Source: Murimonas intestini
GTDB taxonomy: Bacteria; Bacillota; Clostridia; Lachnospirales; Lachnospiraceae
Direction: 5' to 3'
Assembly (NCBI GenBank): GCA_003148945.1
Contig: QGGY01000008.1
Location: forward strand, 62,001 to 126,000
DNA: 64,000 nucleotides
Numbering within the stretch: the first letter of the stretch is position 1; each line of letters opens with the position of its first letter. Below the pieces are notes generated by a model. That model was given only the letters and a program-made list of their open reading frames with translations, did no database searches and was not told where the DNA came from. The translations under genes were made by a program, and so were the position numbers. This document shows, one piece after another, positions 25,426-34,073 of this stretch.

Positions 25426-26161
25426 TACCTGCACCTCCTCTGTGCTGCATACAGGTACAGCTCCCGGCATCCCCGATCATCAGGCTGGGCAGCATCTCTT
25501 CTTTTTTCCCTATCTTCTGAACCGCTCCGTCTTTGATCACCATTATCCTGTCTGCCATTCTGATGATCCTCTCCTGATGTGATATAAGCAGGATACTCTC
25601 TTTCTTCTCTCTGTGCATCTTCTCAAATTGCTTTATAAGCATTGAAAAGCTCCACAGGTCTATTCCAGCCTCCGGTTCATCAAAAATACTTAATTTATGT
25701 TTTTTGGCAAAGACAGTAGCAATCTCTATCCTTTTCATTTCACCTCCAGAAAGAGTATTGTCCACTTCTCTGTCCTTGTATTCCTTGCCGCACAGGCCTA
25801 CTGCTTTTAAAAGAGAACAGCATTCTTTCCCGGCCAGTTCTCGTCCTGCTGCAAGAGAGAGCAGTCTTGATACCGTCAGCCCTTTGAAACGCGGCGGCTG
25901 CTGGAATGCAAATCCGATTCCTTCAATCGCCCTTTCGTCTATGCTCATATCTGTAATCTCTCTGCCGTCCAGCCAGATTCTTCCCTGGCTGGGAGTTTCG
26001 ATTCCCATGATCAGATTGGCAGCAGTCGATTTTCCTCCGCCGTTTGGGCCTGTTACTACAAGCATTTCACCGTCCTCAACAGTAAAGCTCACATCGGACA
26101 GAATTCTGCGTCGTATTCCATTTTCTTCTGCTTCATAAGATAAGTGTTCAACCTTCAGCAC
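25400..26161 (-). CDS. SufC-like ABC ATPase of minimal SUF system (SmsC type)
   Basis: The 253-residue protein begins at a GTG codon with GAGGCG upstream. It has Walker A GPNGGGKST near residue 38, the SufC-like Q-loop segment FAFQQPPRFKG, signature LSGGEMKRIEIA and Walker B LSIFDEPEAGIDLWS, followed by ISHQE. FQQPP and DEPEAGID are typical of SufC rather than of transport ATPases. The C-terminal tail contains three cysteines within about 15 residues (CTCMQH and GCSDE), which is unusual for SufC. It is translationally coupled to the scaffold gene and lies 17 bp after the lipoprotein gene. Confidence 0.9.
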   Translation of the reverse strand: MLKVEHLSYEAEENGIRRRILSDVSFTVEDGEMLVVTGPNGGGKSTAANLIMGIETPSQGRIWLDGREITDMSIDERAIEGIGFAFQQPPRFKGLTVSRLLSLAAGRELAGKECCSLLKAVGLCGKEYKDREVDNTLSGGEMKRIEIATVFAKKHKLSIFDEPEAGIDLWSFSMLIKQFEKMHREKKESILLISHQERIIRMADRIMVIKDGAVQKIGKKEEMLPSLMIGDAGSCTCMQHRGGAGNETGCSDE

Positions 26162-26178
26162 TTCTATCGCCTCTTTTT

Positions 26179-27012
26179 CTAATTAATGCCGTTTTCCATC
26201 TGAGCCATAAGCGCCTCATGAGAATACGGCTGATCTATTGGCAGGGTAACTCCCAATGAATCTATTGTCAGGGGCTGCCCGTCACCCATGCTGTACCATA
26301 TATCTACACTGTCAGGATTCACAGAGCTGGCATAATTCTGCAGGGTCTTCTGTACACTGTCCAATATGGCATATGTCATCTGTTCACTGTCAAAAACATG
26401 GAATTCATCAGCCTGATTTTCCGGAGGCCCTGTAAAGATAGAAGATTCAGGTGAAAATGCAACGGATATTCCGCCTTTTCCGCTGTATATCTCGTCAGCA
26501 AGTGTCAGATTCCATCCTGTCAGATCTGCAATTCCCTGTATCAGGCCGGCGGGCGTTTCCTCACCATTATACGGATATGTCTGAAAATCCTCTCCTCCCA
26601 GAGTTATGTACAGCATCAGATCCTTCCGCACATCTGCGGTACCCTGAGTCTCTGCTGTTGTTCCCGTGTCTGCTCCCACAGGCTGGCCCTCCGTGGTATA
26701 CACCTCTTCATCTATACCCTCTGTGCTCTGCCCGTCTGTACTTTCCCCTTCTGTATTTTGCTCCTCTGTAATCTGTCCCTCTGTTTTCTGCTCTTCCGGC
26801 ATTGTTTCTGTCTGATCATTCTCAGTCTGTGTTCCGGCCGCTTTAGTTTCATCATTCTGTTTTGCCGCGGTTTCTGTACTCTGTATTTCCTGAGCCGCCT
26901 TTGTCTCTTTTCCCGTTTCCTTCTGCTGGCTGCTGCAGCCTGCTGCCAGGCTGAGTGAAGCCGCGCACAGTGAAAAACAGCATATAGCGGCCATTAACTT
27001 TTTATTCATCAT
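26179..27012 (-). CDS. Lipoprotein with acidic repeat linker, possible GerMN-like domain
   Basis: A start at 27012 has AGGAGG six bases upstream (a second ATG follows directly). The signal peptide ends with the lipobox LSLAAGC, so the 277-residue protein should be a membrane lipoprotein. Residues about 30-120 are a Thr/Glu/Gln-rich linker with variants of TEGQ and TEEQ. The C-terminal 150 residues (DLMLYITLGGEDFQ, then GISVAFSPESSIF, FHVFDSEQMTYAILDSVQ, DIWYSMGDGQPL) resemble a GerMN-type fold found in sporulation and envelope proteins; this resemblance is tentative. It precedes the SUF pair by 17 bp and may only share its promoter. Confidence 0.75.
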   Translation of the reverse strand: MMNKKLMAAICCFSLCAASLSLAAGCSSQQKETGKETKAAQEIQSTETAAKQNDETKAAGTQTENDQTETMPEEQKTEGQITEEQNTEGESTDGQSTEGIDEEVYTTEGQPVGADTGTTAETQGTADVRKDLMLYITLGGEDFQTYPYNGEETPAGLIQGIADLTGWNLTLADEIYSGKGGISVAFSPESSIFTGPPENQADEFHVFDSEQMTYAILDSVQKTLQNYASSVNPDSVDIWYSMGDGQPLTIDSLGVTLPIDQPYSHEALMAQMENGIN

Positions 27013-27162
27013 ATTCTGCCTCCTGTCTGACTGCTGAACAGTCATTTATAATTTCTGGTCCCAGGGTCATTTTACCACATTTCGGTACGTTTGTTAATTA
27101 TAGTTGTATATTGCATCTTTTGTAACTATTACAATTTTTTTTAATAATTTTAAATTTAGGGG

Positions 27163-27191
27163 TTGACATTTTTCGAATAATACTATAAAAT
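27163..27191 (+). promoter_or_regulatory. Promoter of tRNA-Arg
   Basis: TTGACA (27163-27168), a 17 bp spacer and TAAAAT (27186-27191) form a near-consensus housekeeping promoter 18 bp upstream of the tRNA. Confidence 0.85.
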
Positions 27192-27209
27192 AAGCTTCGT
27201 TGTTGAGAT

Positions 27210-27283
<74 letters not shown>

Positions 27284-27293
27284 TTGTTTTAGG

Positions 27294-27325
27294 CGGTTTC
27301 CCAGATTGTGGGAAACCGTTTTTTT
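27294..27325 (+). terminator. Intrinsic terminator of tRNA-Arg
   Basis: Perfect 9 bp arms CGGTTTCCC and GGGAAACCG with a 7-base loop are followed by seven T residues, 11 bp after the tRNA. Confidence 0.93.
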
Positions 27326-27435
27326 GTCTTTGACCAACATTTGACTAACAAGTTGTTTTCGCTTAAAGTTGTTACTTAAATTCAGCCCGTCCTTTAAAAT
27401 ATCAGCCGGCAGGCTGGGGAGAATGCATCTTTTTT

Positions 27436-28614
27436 CTAGTGTTCTTCCTGGATCAGTGCTTCCGGAAGTACTACAGTAAATACGGTGCTCTCCTTGCTGC
27501 TGCTTGCGAGTATCTCTCCCCTGTGGGCAGTTATGATCTGCTTTGCTATGGCCAGCCCCAGCCCTGCGCCTCCCATATTTGTAGATCTGGAGGTATCCAG
27601 GCGGTAAAACTTTTCAAATATGGTTTCCAGCTTGTGAGGCGGTATCGGATTCCCTTTATTTACAAATCTCACTACTACTGTACGGTTTTCTATTTCCACA
27701 AAGATCCTTATGACAGTATTTTCATAACTGTAGGCTATGGCATTTTTTAAAATGTTGTTAAATGCCCTTGCCAGCTTATCTCCATCTGCCCAGACCATAG
27801 TATCCTCCGGCGAATGGATCTCCACCTCCTTATTCTGCTGTGAAAGGATGGGATAAAACTGTTCAGCCAGCTGCTGAAGCAGAAAATACAGATCAACTCT
27901 CCCCATGCTCAGCTCTATGGAGTGCAGGTTAAATCTGGTAATGTCAAAGAACTCGTCAATCAGTTCTTCCAGCCTGTATGCTTTGTCTAAAGCCACACCT
28001 GTATATTTTTCACGCTGTTCCACAGGCATATCGCGCACCTCATCCAAAAGAGACAGATAACCAATAACCGATGCCAGAGGTGTTTTAAGATCATGCGCAA
28101 GATATGTGATCAGATCATTCTTTTGCTGAGACTCCTTCTCCAGAAGTGTCAAATGCTCCTGTTCCCTGTTCTTAGCCTGTATCAGCTGGCTCTCAATCTC
28201 CGCATATTCCTTTGGCAGTTCCAGCCCCGCATCCTCCTGCTTCAAATACACCCTCATTGCCTCTGAAATGTAGCTGATAGTCGCTATCTCCTTTTTTCGG
28301 GCGCTTCTGGCGGATATAAGTACTGCCATCAGGGCAATAGCTGCAGATGAAATCACAAAAAAGACTATAACAAAGTTTTTAAGGTTTGCCCAGTCCGGCT
28401 CGGTAACTGTATGGTAACCCTCCATTTCTCCATATGACATATCATATGTGTTCATAAAATTGTTATAAAACCAGTCGGCCACGGCTCCATTTAGTCCATC
28501 ATCCACGAATGAAAGAAGGACAGCGCATACTGCAACGGTGCAGGCTACTGCCAGCACCGCCTTATTAATGATTTTACTTTTGTTCCTCAATTCCAACCTC
28601 CGCTTTTGGGCCAT
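27436..28614 (-). CDS. VanS-like sensor histidine kinase without adjacent regulator
   Basis: The 392-residue protein has two membrane helices (VLAVACTVAVCAVLLSFV near 20-37 and FVIVFFVISSAAIALMAVL near 81-99) around a short extracellular loop. It then has the H box LITYLAHDLKTPLASVIGYL with the phosphorylated His, an N box (FNNILKNAIAYS), and the G boxes (FEKFYRLDTSRST, GGAGLGLAIAKQI). The H box and linker are VanS-like. The ATG at 28614 has no clear ribosome site; a TTG at 28590 has CGGAGG six bases upstream and may be the true start. No response regulator lies next to it in either direction. Confidence 0.9.
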   Translation of the reverse strand: MAQKRRLELRNKSKIINKAVLAVACTVAVCAVLLSFVDDGLNGAVADWFYNNFMNTYDMSYGEMEGYHTVTEPDWANLKNFVIVFFVISSAAIALMAVLISARSARKKEIATISYISEAMRVYLKQEDAGLELPKEYAEIESQLIQAKNREQEHLTLLEKESQQKNDLITYLAHDLKTPLASVIGYLSLLDEVRDMPVEQREKYTGVALDKAYRLEELIDEFFDITRFNLHSIELSMGRVDLYFLLQQLAEQFYPILSQQNKEVEIHSPEDTMVWADGDKLARAFNNILKNAIAYSYENTVIRIFVEIENRTVVVRFVNKGNPIPPHKLETIFEKFYRLDTSRSTNMGGAGLGLAIAKQIITAHRGEILASSSKESTVFTVVLPEALIQEEH

Positions 28615-28694
28615 TCAATTTTACTGAGTATACCATATTACAACGTTTTCAGTTTTAATATTCGCAGATTAAATTCTTAATTTCCAATTAATAT

Positions 28695-28721
28695 GTTACT
28701 GCTCACTCCGTGACCAGTAAC
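28695..28721. repeat. 27 bp palindromic repeat, copy 1
   Basis: Arms GTTACTG and CAGTAAC enclose an inner CAC/GTG pair and a core reading TCACTCCGTGAC. The same 27 bp unit recurs at 34077-34103 and 44102-44128. This copy lies in the gap between the orphan kinase and the phasin-like gene. Confidence 0.8.
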
Positions 28722-28841
28722 ATTAATATATTCCATAAGAAACAGGCGCCTTCTGTGAAATCTAAAATATTTATATACCAGGCCAACATTCTAAATTATT
28801 TCATAAGATTTCATAAAATACGCCTTTGTTGCCAGATAATA

Positions 28842-28850
28842 TGGTATAAT
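28842..28850 (+). promoter_or_regulatory. Extended -10 promoter of phasin-ubiB pair
   Basis: TGG plus perfect TATAAT lies 51 bp upstream of the phasin-like start. No -35 consensus is seen, which fits an extended -10 promoter. Two TTTCATAA repeats stand just upstream. Confidence 0.55.
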
Positions 28851-28901
28851 TAAAAAATCTTAAAATAATGTAATTGAAGCTGATTAAAGGAGGAAATTCT
28901 T

Positions 28902-29372
28902 ATGGATATTGAAGAGGGCATCAAAAAAGTATTGCTGGCAGGTATCGGGGCTGCCACTGCATCCGTTGAGGTAGTAAAGGATATTGCAAATACTCTTGTT
29001 GAAAAGGGCGAAGCTGCTGTATCTCAGGGAAAAGTAATAAATGAAGAACTCAAACGTGATGTAAAAGAAAAAGTAAAGGATCATGTTACTGTAAATATTG
29101 TAAAAGAATACAAAGATGCAATGAATGCTGTTGATCACATGACTGCCGAAGAGCTGGAAGCATTAAAGGAAAAGATCGAGGCTGCTGAAAAGGCCGCTGA
29201 GGAAAAGGCTGCAAAAGAAAAAGCTAAAAAGGCCGAAAAAGAAGCCAAAGCTGCTGAAGCAGAGACAGAAGCTGCTAACCAGGAGACATGTGCTGCCGAA
29301 GCTGAGGACGAAGCTGCTGACCAGGAAGAAAACACTGCTGCTGAAGAGGCTAAATCGGAAACGGAAGAATAA
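28902..29372 (+). CDS. Phasin-like helical protein
   Basis: The 156-residue protein starts MDIEEGIKKVLLAGIGAATASVEVVKDIANTL, resembling phasin-family N termini, followed by a charged amphipathic helix. The second half is a low-complexity Ala/Glu/Lys tail (repeats like EAAEKAAEEKAAKEKAKK, then an acidic end). AAAGGAGG precedes the ATG. Phasins coat polyhydroxyalkanoate granules, but no PHA synthesis gene is visible here, so a lipid- or membrane-surface role is equally possible. It is followed at 20 bp by the UbiB-like kinase gene, with which it forms an operon. Confidence 0.75.
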   Translation: MDIEEGIKKVLLAGIGAATASVEVVKDIANTLVEKGEAAVSQGKVINEELKRDVKEKVKDHVTVNIVKEYKDAMNAVDHMTAEELEALKEKIEAAEKAAEEKAAKEKAKKAEKEAKAAEAETEAANQETCAAEAEDEAADQEENTAAEEAKSETEE

Positions 29373-29392
29373 TTCCGTTATAAATAAAATAT

Positions 29393-30979
29393 ATGGACAA
29401 AAATAATTCTTTTTCCATTGAACGCATAGGCGAAATGGCATCTGTACTGAAAAAACATCATCTGACCCGCGGAGTGTCTCCTAAAAAGCTTAAAAATCTG
29501 CTGGAGGACCTAGGGCCCACATATGTAAAACTGGGACAGATCATGTCTATGCGTTCTGATATCCTTCCTGAATCATATTGTCAGGAACTGACAAAGCTGC
29601 GCACGGAAGTAAAGCCATTTTCCTTCCAGACAGTTAAAGAAGTTATAGAAGCAGAGCTTGAGAGACCGGTGGAACAGATATTTTCTGAAATTTCCCCCGT
29701 TCCTTTAGGCTCTGCTTCTATTGCGCAGGTGCACTGTGCACTGCTTTTGGACGGAAAAAAGGTTGCCCTCAAAGTCCAGAGGCCTGCCATTCGTGAGACT
29801 ATGGAGAATGACATCACTCTCATGAAGAAGGCCAGCGGCCTTTTAAAAATCACTATGGGGACAGGAGACCTGATAGACTTTAATACTATTCTGGATGAGC
29901 TGCTAAAGACAGCTCTTGAAGAGATGGATTTTAATCTGGAAGCTTCTAATCTCGACTTGTTTGCCAGCAATCAGGAAAAAATATCATATGTAACCTGCCC
30001 CCGGGTCATACGTTCTCTCACAACTCCCAGGCTTTTGGTGATGGAATACATAGACGGTATTCCCATCGACCAGACAGAGCTGCTCACCTCCAGAGGATAT
30101 GACATGGAGGAGATCGGGCAGAAGGCTGCGGAAAATTACTGTAAGCAAATACTTGAGGATGGATTTTTCCACGCAGACCCTCATCCGGGCAATCTGTACA
30201 TCTGTGAAGGTAAAATAGCATGGCTGGACTTCGGTATGGCCGGACATCTGTCCAGCCGTTACCGTCAGCTTATTCAGCATGCTATATTGTCCCTTCTGCA
30301 GAATGACATTTATGAACTGAAAAATGTCATCCTGTCTATCGGTGAAGCCAGGGAGCGGATTAACCATGCCCGCCTCTATACAGATCTGGATGACCTCATC
30401 AGCCGGTACATGAGCATGGATTTTGGCAGCATGGATCTGGGCGAACTCATTGAACGCCTGCTGGATATGGTAAAACAGCATAAAATCGCCATACCTTCTG
30501 ATATAACACTCCTTGGCCGCAGCATGATAACTATGGAAGGAACCCTCCGGGCCTGCTCCCCCAATGTTAATATGATCCAGATCCTGACATCCCATATGTC
30601 ATCAATTGCCTTTACAAGTCTGGATCTCAAGACAGAGGGCAGACACCTGGCCAGAAAGCTCTACACTTCCGGCACAAAATCACTTGATATCCCCGCCCTG
30701 CTCTGCGACCTTTTAAATATAACAAAAAACGGGCAGACAAGATTGAATATTGAGTTCTCTGACGCTTCAGACCTCATCCGTGAAAACCGCCGTTCATCAG
30801 GCAGGTTATGTCTCGGCATCGTTTCAGGAGCGCTCTTCATCGGTTCAGCTATGATGTGCGCACTCTCTTCCCTCCCCACAATATGGGGTGTCCCCTGGCC
30901 TGCCTTTATTGGATTTATCTTGGCTCTGCTGCTTATTTTGGGGCTGTTATGGGATATCATTATAAAAGGCAGGAAGTAA
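29393..30979 (+). CDS. UbiB/AarF-family atypical kinase
   Basis: The 528-residue protein carries the UbiB signatures: the KxGQ motif GPTYVKLGQIMSMRSDILP near residue 43, the Ala-rich loop PLGSASIAQVH, the ATP-site Lys in VALKVQRP, EEMDFNLEASN, the catalytic HADPHPGNL and the DFGMAGHL motif. Two membrane helices close the C terminus (LGIVSGALFIGSAMMCAL and WPAFIGFILALLLILGLL). In respiring bacteria the family supports ubiquinone synthesis; an obligate anaerobe of this type should lack ubiquinone, so the role is more likely in isoprenoid-lipid handling. The ribosome site is weak, suggesting coupling to the phasin-like gene 20 bp upstream. Confidence 0.93.
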   Translation: MDKNNSFSIERIGEMASVLKKHHLTRGVSPKKLKNLLEDLGPTYVKLGQIMSMRSDILPESYCQELTKLRTEVKPFSFQTVKEVIEAELERPVEQIFSEISPVPLGSASIAQVHCALLLDGKKVALKVQRPAIRETMENDITLMKKASGLLKITMGTGDLIDFNTILDELLKTALEEMDFNLEASNLDLFASNQEKISYVTCPRVIRSLTTPRLLVMEYIDGIPIDQTELLTSRGYDMEEIGQKAAENYCKQILEDGFFHADPHPGNLYICEGKIAWLDFGMAGHLSSRYRQLIQHAILSLLQNDIYELKNVILSIGEARERINHARLYTDLDDLISRYMSMDFGSMDLGELIERLLDMVKQHKIAIPSDITLLGRSMITMEGTLRACSPNVNMIQILTSHMSSIAFTSLDLKTEGRHLARKLYTSGTKSLDIPALLCDLLNITKNGQTRLNIEFSDASDLIRENRRSSGRLCLGIVSGALFIGSAMMCALSSLPTIWGVPWPAFIGFILALLLILGLLWDIIIKGRK

Positions 30980-30995
30980 GGCGGCATAATTGGTT

Positions 30996-33644
30996 TTATT
31001 TCACCAGCTGTGCAAGTCTTTCCTGCACCTGTGCCATCATATCTGTATACCTGGCCAGCTTCGCTTTCTCTTCTTCGATCTTGGAAGCAGGAGCCTTGCT
31101 CACAAATCTCTCATTTCCCAGCATTCCATTAACACGTGCAAGTTCTTTTGTGAGCCTTTCTTCTTCTTTCTTCAGACGTTCTACTTCTTTTTCAATATCC
31201 ACCAATTCAGCAAATGGCATATAGATCACTGCATCAGGTATCACTGCTGACACAGCATCGTCAGCAATTCCTGTCTTATCAGTCTGGATCTCTACATCGC
31301 TGGCATATCCAAGAGTGGCAAAAAATACTTTTCCATTTTCAAAGATATCCCTGATTTCCTGCTTTTCAGAAACCACATATACTTTTGCTTTCTTACTTGG
31401 AGGGACATTCATACCTGTACGCACATTCCTTATACCGCGCACTGCCTCTTTGATCGTCTCGACTGCCGTTTCATCCTCTTTAAAATCCCAGTCATTCCTA
31501 AACTGCGGCCATTCGGATATCATGATGGATTCTTCCTCTTCCTGCAGTGTGCAGAATATCTCTTCTGTAATAAAAGGCATAAACGGGTGGAGCAGCTTTA
31601 AGGCATTGCCCAGCACTGTTTTCAAAGTCCAGAGAGCAGCTGATTTTGTATTGTCATCATCATTATAGAGACGTGGTTTAACCATCTCAATATACCAGTC
31701 ACAGAATTCCTCCCAGATAAAGTCATAAACCTTCTGAACGGCAATACCCAGCTCATACTTATCCATATTTTCTGTGACATCGCCTGCCAGAGTATTTACT
31801 TTTGAAAGAATCCATTTATCGGCGCTGGTAAGCTGGCTTAATTCCATTGATGAGGGCACTTCCGCCTTTTCCAGGTTCATCATGATAAATCTGGATGCAT
31901 TCCAAACTTTGTTCGCAAAGTTTCTGCTCGCTTCCACTCTCTCCATATAGAAACGCATATCATTTCCAGGTGCATTTCCTGTAATCAGCGTCAGTCTGAG
32001 CGCATCTGCCCCGTACTGGTCTATGATCTCCAGCGGGTCGATTCCATTCCCCAGAGATTTACTCATTTTGCGTCCCTGGGAGTCACGGATCAGGCCGTGG
32101 ATCAGTACATGATGGAACGGAACCTTTCCTGTCTGCTCAAGAGATGAGAAGACCATACGGATTACCCAGAAGAAGATAATGTCATAGCCTGTCACTAAAA
32201 CATCTGTGGGGAAGAAATAATCCAGATCCTCTGTCTTGTCAGGCCATCCAAGTGTGGAGAACGGCCACAGAGCTGAACTGAACCATGTATCCAGTGTATC
32301 CTCATCCTGTGTTAGATGTGTACATCCGCATTTTGGACATTTTTCCGGCTGACTTCCAGATACCACAATTTCACCGCATTCATCGCAGTAATATGCCGGT
32401 ATACGGTGTCCCCACCACAGCTGTCTGGATATGCACCAGTCGCGGATGTTTTCCAGCCAGTGCAGATATATCTTGTCGAAACGCTCAGGCACAAATTTCA
32501 GGCTGCCATTCTTAATAGCTTCTATTGCAGGCTTAGCCATCTCCTCCATCCTGACAAACCACTGCTGTTTGATCATTGGTTCCACTGTCGTCTTGCAGCG
32601 GTCATGGGTGCCTACATTATGTGTATGCGGTACTACTTTCACAAGAAGTCCCAGTTCCTTTAAGTCTTCCACCATAGCCTTGCGGGCAGCATAACGCTCC
32701 ATATTGGCATATTTTCCGCCAAGCTCATTGATCGTAGCATCATCATTCATAATGTTGATCTCAGGCAGATTGTGACGTTTGCCCACCTCAAAGTCATTCG
32801 GGTCATGGGCAGGCGTGATCTTTACGCAGCCAGTACCAAATTCCTTATCTACATAGCTGTCTGCGATCACAGGAATCTCTCTGTCTGTGAGCGGCAGCTT
32901 CAGCATCTTTCCAATCAGATCCTTATAACGTTCATCTTCCGGATTAACGGCAACTGCAGTATCCCCCAGCAGAGTTTCAGGACGTGTGGTGGCGATCTCC
33001 ACAAATTTCCCCTCTTCTCCCACAATAGGATAATTAATATGCCAGAAAAAGCCATCCTGGTCAACATGCTCTACTTCCGCGTCCGATATGGATGTCTGGC
33101 ATACAGGACACCAGTTAATGATGCGGGAACCTTTATAGATATATCCTTTTTCGTAGAGCTTGATAAACACCTCTTCTACAGCTTTGGAACATCCTTCGTC
33201 CATCGTAAAACGTTCCCTGTCCCAGTCAGCAGATGAGCCCATCTTCTTCAGCTGATTGATGATCTTACCGCCGTACTCTTCCTTCCACTCCCAGGCATGC
33301 TTCAGAAATTCTTCTCTTCCGATTTCATCCTTGTCTATCCCCTGCTCCCTGAGCTTCTCTATCACCTTTACCTCTGTGGCAATAGCGGCATGGTCTGTTC
33401 CCGGCTGCCAAAGCGCATTGTAGCCCTGCATCCTCTTATACCTGATCAGGATATCCTGCATTGTATTGTCCAGCGCATGTCCCATATGGAGCTGCCCTGT
33501 TACATTGGGCGGCGGCATAACGATAGTAAATGGTTTTTTACTCCTGTCCACTTCCGCATGGAAATATTTTTTGTTCATCCACTTCTCATAGAGACGGTCC
33601 TCTATACCCTTTGGATCGTATGTCTTTGCCAGTTCTTTGTTCAT
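30996..33644 (-). CDS. valS: Valyl-tRNA synthetase
   Basis: A start at 33644 ([28 protein letters not shown] seven bases upstream) gives 882 residues, normal for ValRS. The HIGH motif reads [17 protein letters not shown] near residue 47 and the KMSKS loop [14 protein letters not shown] near residue 525. A connective editing domain lies between, and a C-terminal coiled coil ([20 protein letters not shown]) ends the protein as in other ValRS. It charges tRNA-Val in the cytoplasm. The gene has its own promoter and a T-box leader, so it responds to uncharged tRNA-Val. Confidence 0.98.
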   Translation of the reverse strand: MNKELAKTYDPKGIEDRLYEKWMNKKYFHAEVDRSKKPFTIVMPPPNVTGQLHMGHALDNTMQDILIRYKRMQGYNALWQPGTDHAAIATEVKVIEKLREQGIDKDEIGREEFLKHAWEWKEEYGGKIINQLKKMGSSADWDRERFTMDEGCSKAVEEVFIKLYEKGYIYKGSRIINWCPVCQTSISDAEVEHVDQDGFFWHINYPIVGEEGKFVEIATTRPETLLGDTAVAVNPEDERYKDLIGKMLKLPLTDREIPVIADSYVDKEFGTGCVKITPAHDPNDFEVGKRHNLPEINIMNDDATINELGGKYANMERYAARKAMVEDLKELGLLVKVVPHTHNVGTHDRCKTTVEPMIKQQWFVRMEEMAKPAIEAIKNGSLKFVPERFDKIYLHWLENIRDWCISRQLWWGHRIPAYYCDECGEIVVSGSQPEKCPKCGCTHLTQDEDTLDTWFSSALWPFSTLGWPDKTEDLDYFFPTDVLVTGYDIIFFWVIRMVFSSLEQTGKVPFHHVLIHGLIRDSQGRKMSKSLGNGIDPLEIIDQYGADALRLTLITGNAPGNDMRFYMERVEASRNFANKVWNASRFIMMNLEKAEVPSSMELSQLTSADKWILSKVNTLAGDVTENMDKYELGIAVQKVYDFIWEEFCDWYIEMVKPRLYNDDDNTKSAALWTLKTVLGNALKLLHPFMPFITEEIFCTLQEEEESIMISEWPQFRNDWDFKEDETAVETIKEAVRGIRNVRTGMNVPPSKKAKVYVVSEKQEIRDIFENGKVFFATLGYASDVEIQTDKTGIADDAVSAVIPDAVIYMPFAELVDIEKEVERLKKEEERLTKELARVNGMLGNERFVSKAPASKIEEEKAKLARYTDMMAQVQERLAQLVK

Positions 33645-33692
33645 TATAATTCCTCCTGGATAATCCGGCATCCTCTGTCCGGTAAAATGTGA

Positions 33693-33733
33693 CCGCGCAG
33701 CTTAGAGCATTTTCGAAAAATGCTCCGGCGCGG
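33693..33733 (-). other. Hairpin between T-box terminator and valS
   Basis: Two nested pairings, CCGCGC/GCGCGG (33693-33698 and 33728-33733) and GAGCATTTT/AAAATGCTC (33705-33713 and 33717-33725), form a long hairpin in the valS leader downstream of the terminator. No T-run follows. It might shield the 5' end of the processed message. Confidence 0.45.
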
Positions 33734-33740
33734 AGTTCAA

Positions 33741-34004
33741 AAAAATAACGCCCTCTGCATATGCAAAGGGCGTATTAAACGCGGTACCACCTTTTTCATA
33801 CAGAAAATCCTGTCAGGACCTTCCATATCTCTCCAATCCTTTAACGCTGATTACGCGTAACGGCCTAATCCACTGTTTCTCAGCCGTTCAGTTCAAAAGC
33901 TACCTTCTATTTATCCTATCTGAAATGCCCTCCCAGCCCATGAGGCATCCTCTCTGACAGACGGTGTAAATATACTCCTCTTTCTCGCCACCTTTTTAAC
34001 TATG
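33741..34004 (-). promoter_or_regulatory. T-box leader controlling valS
   Basis: On the minus strand the T-box sequence AAGGTGGTACCGCG lies at 33780-33793, followed by an intrinsic terminator: arms ACGCCCT/AGGGCGT (33748-33754 and 33767-33773) plus TGCAT/ATGCA, then seven T residues. Upstream is a long Stem I region with an AGTA (S-turn) and AGAAGGTAGC segment; GTA at 33901-33903 is a plausible valine specifier codon. Uncharged tRNA-Val should favour the antiterminator and valS expression. Confidence 0.93.
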
Positions 34005-34010
34005 TACCCA

Positions 34011-34039
34011 ATAATAGCTAATTTGGGGGATTTTGTCAA
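34011..34039 (-). promoter_or_regulatory. Promoter of the valS T-box leader
   Basis: On the minus strand TTGACA (34034-34039), a 17 bp spacer and TATTAT (34011-34016) make a near-consensus promoter. Transcription would begin near 34004, right at the start of the T-box leader and 70 bp after the stop of the upstream gene. Confidence 0.85.
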
Positions 34040-34073
34040 GGGCTTGGCTGATTTTTGCATAATAACCAATATC

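Noticed and set aside
27284..27435. Possible integration site next to tRNA-Arg
   Set aside because: No integrase, duplicated tRNA 3' end or phage-like genes follow; the sequence is a terminator and a short convergent gap.
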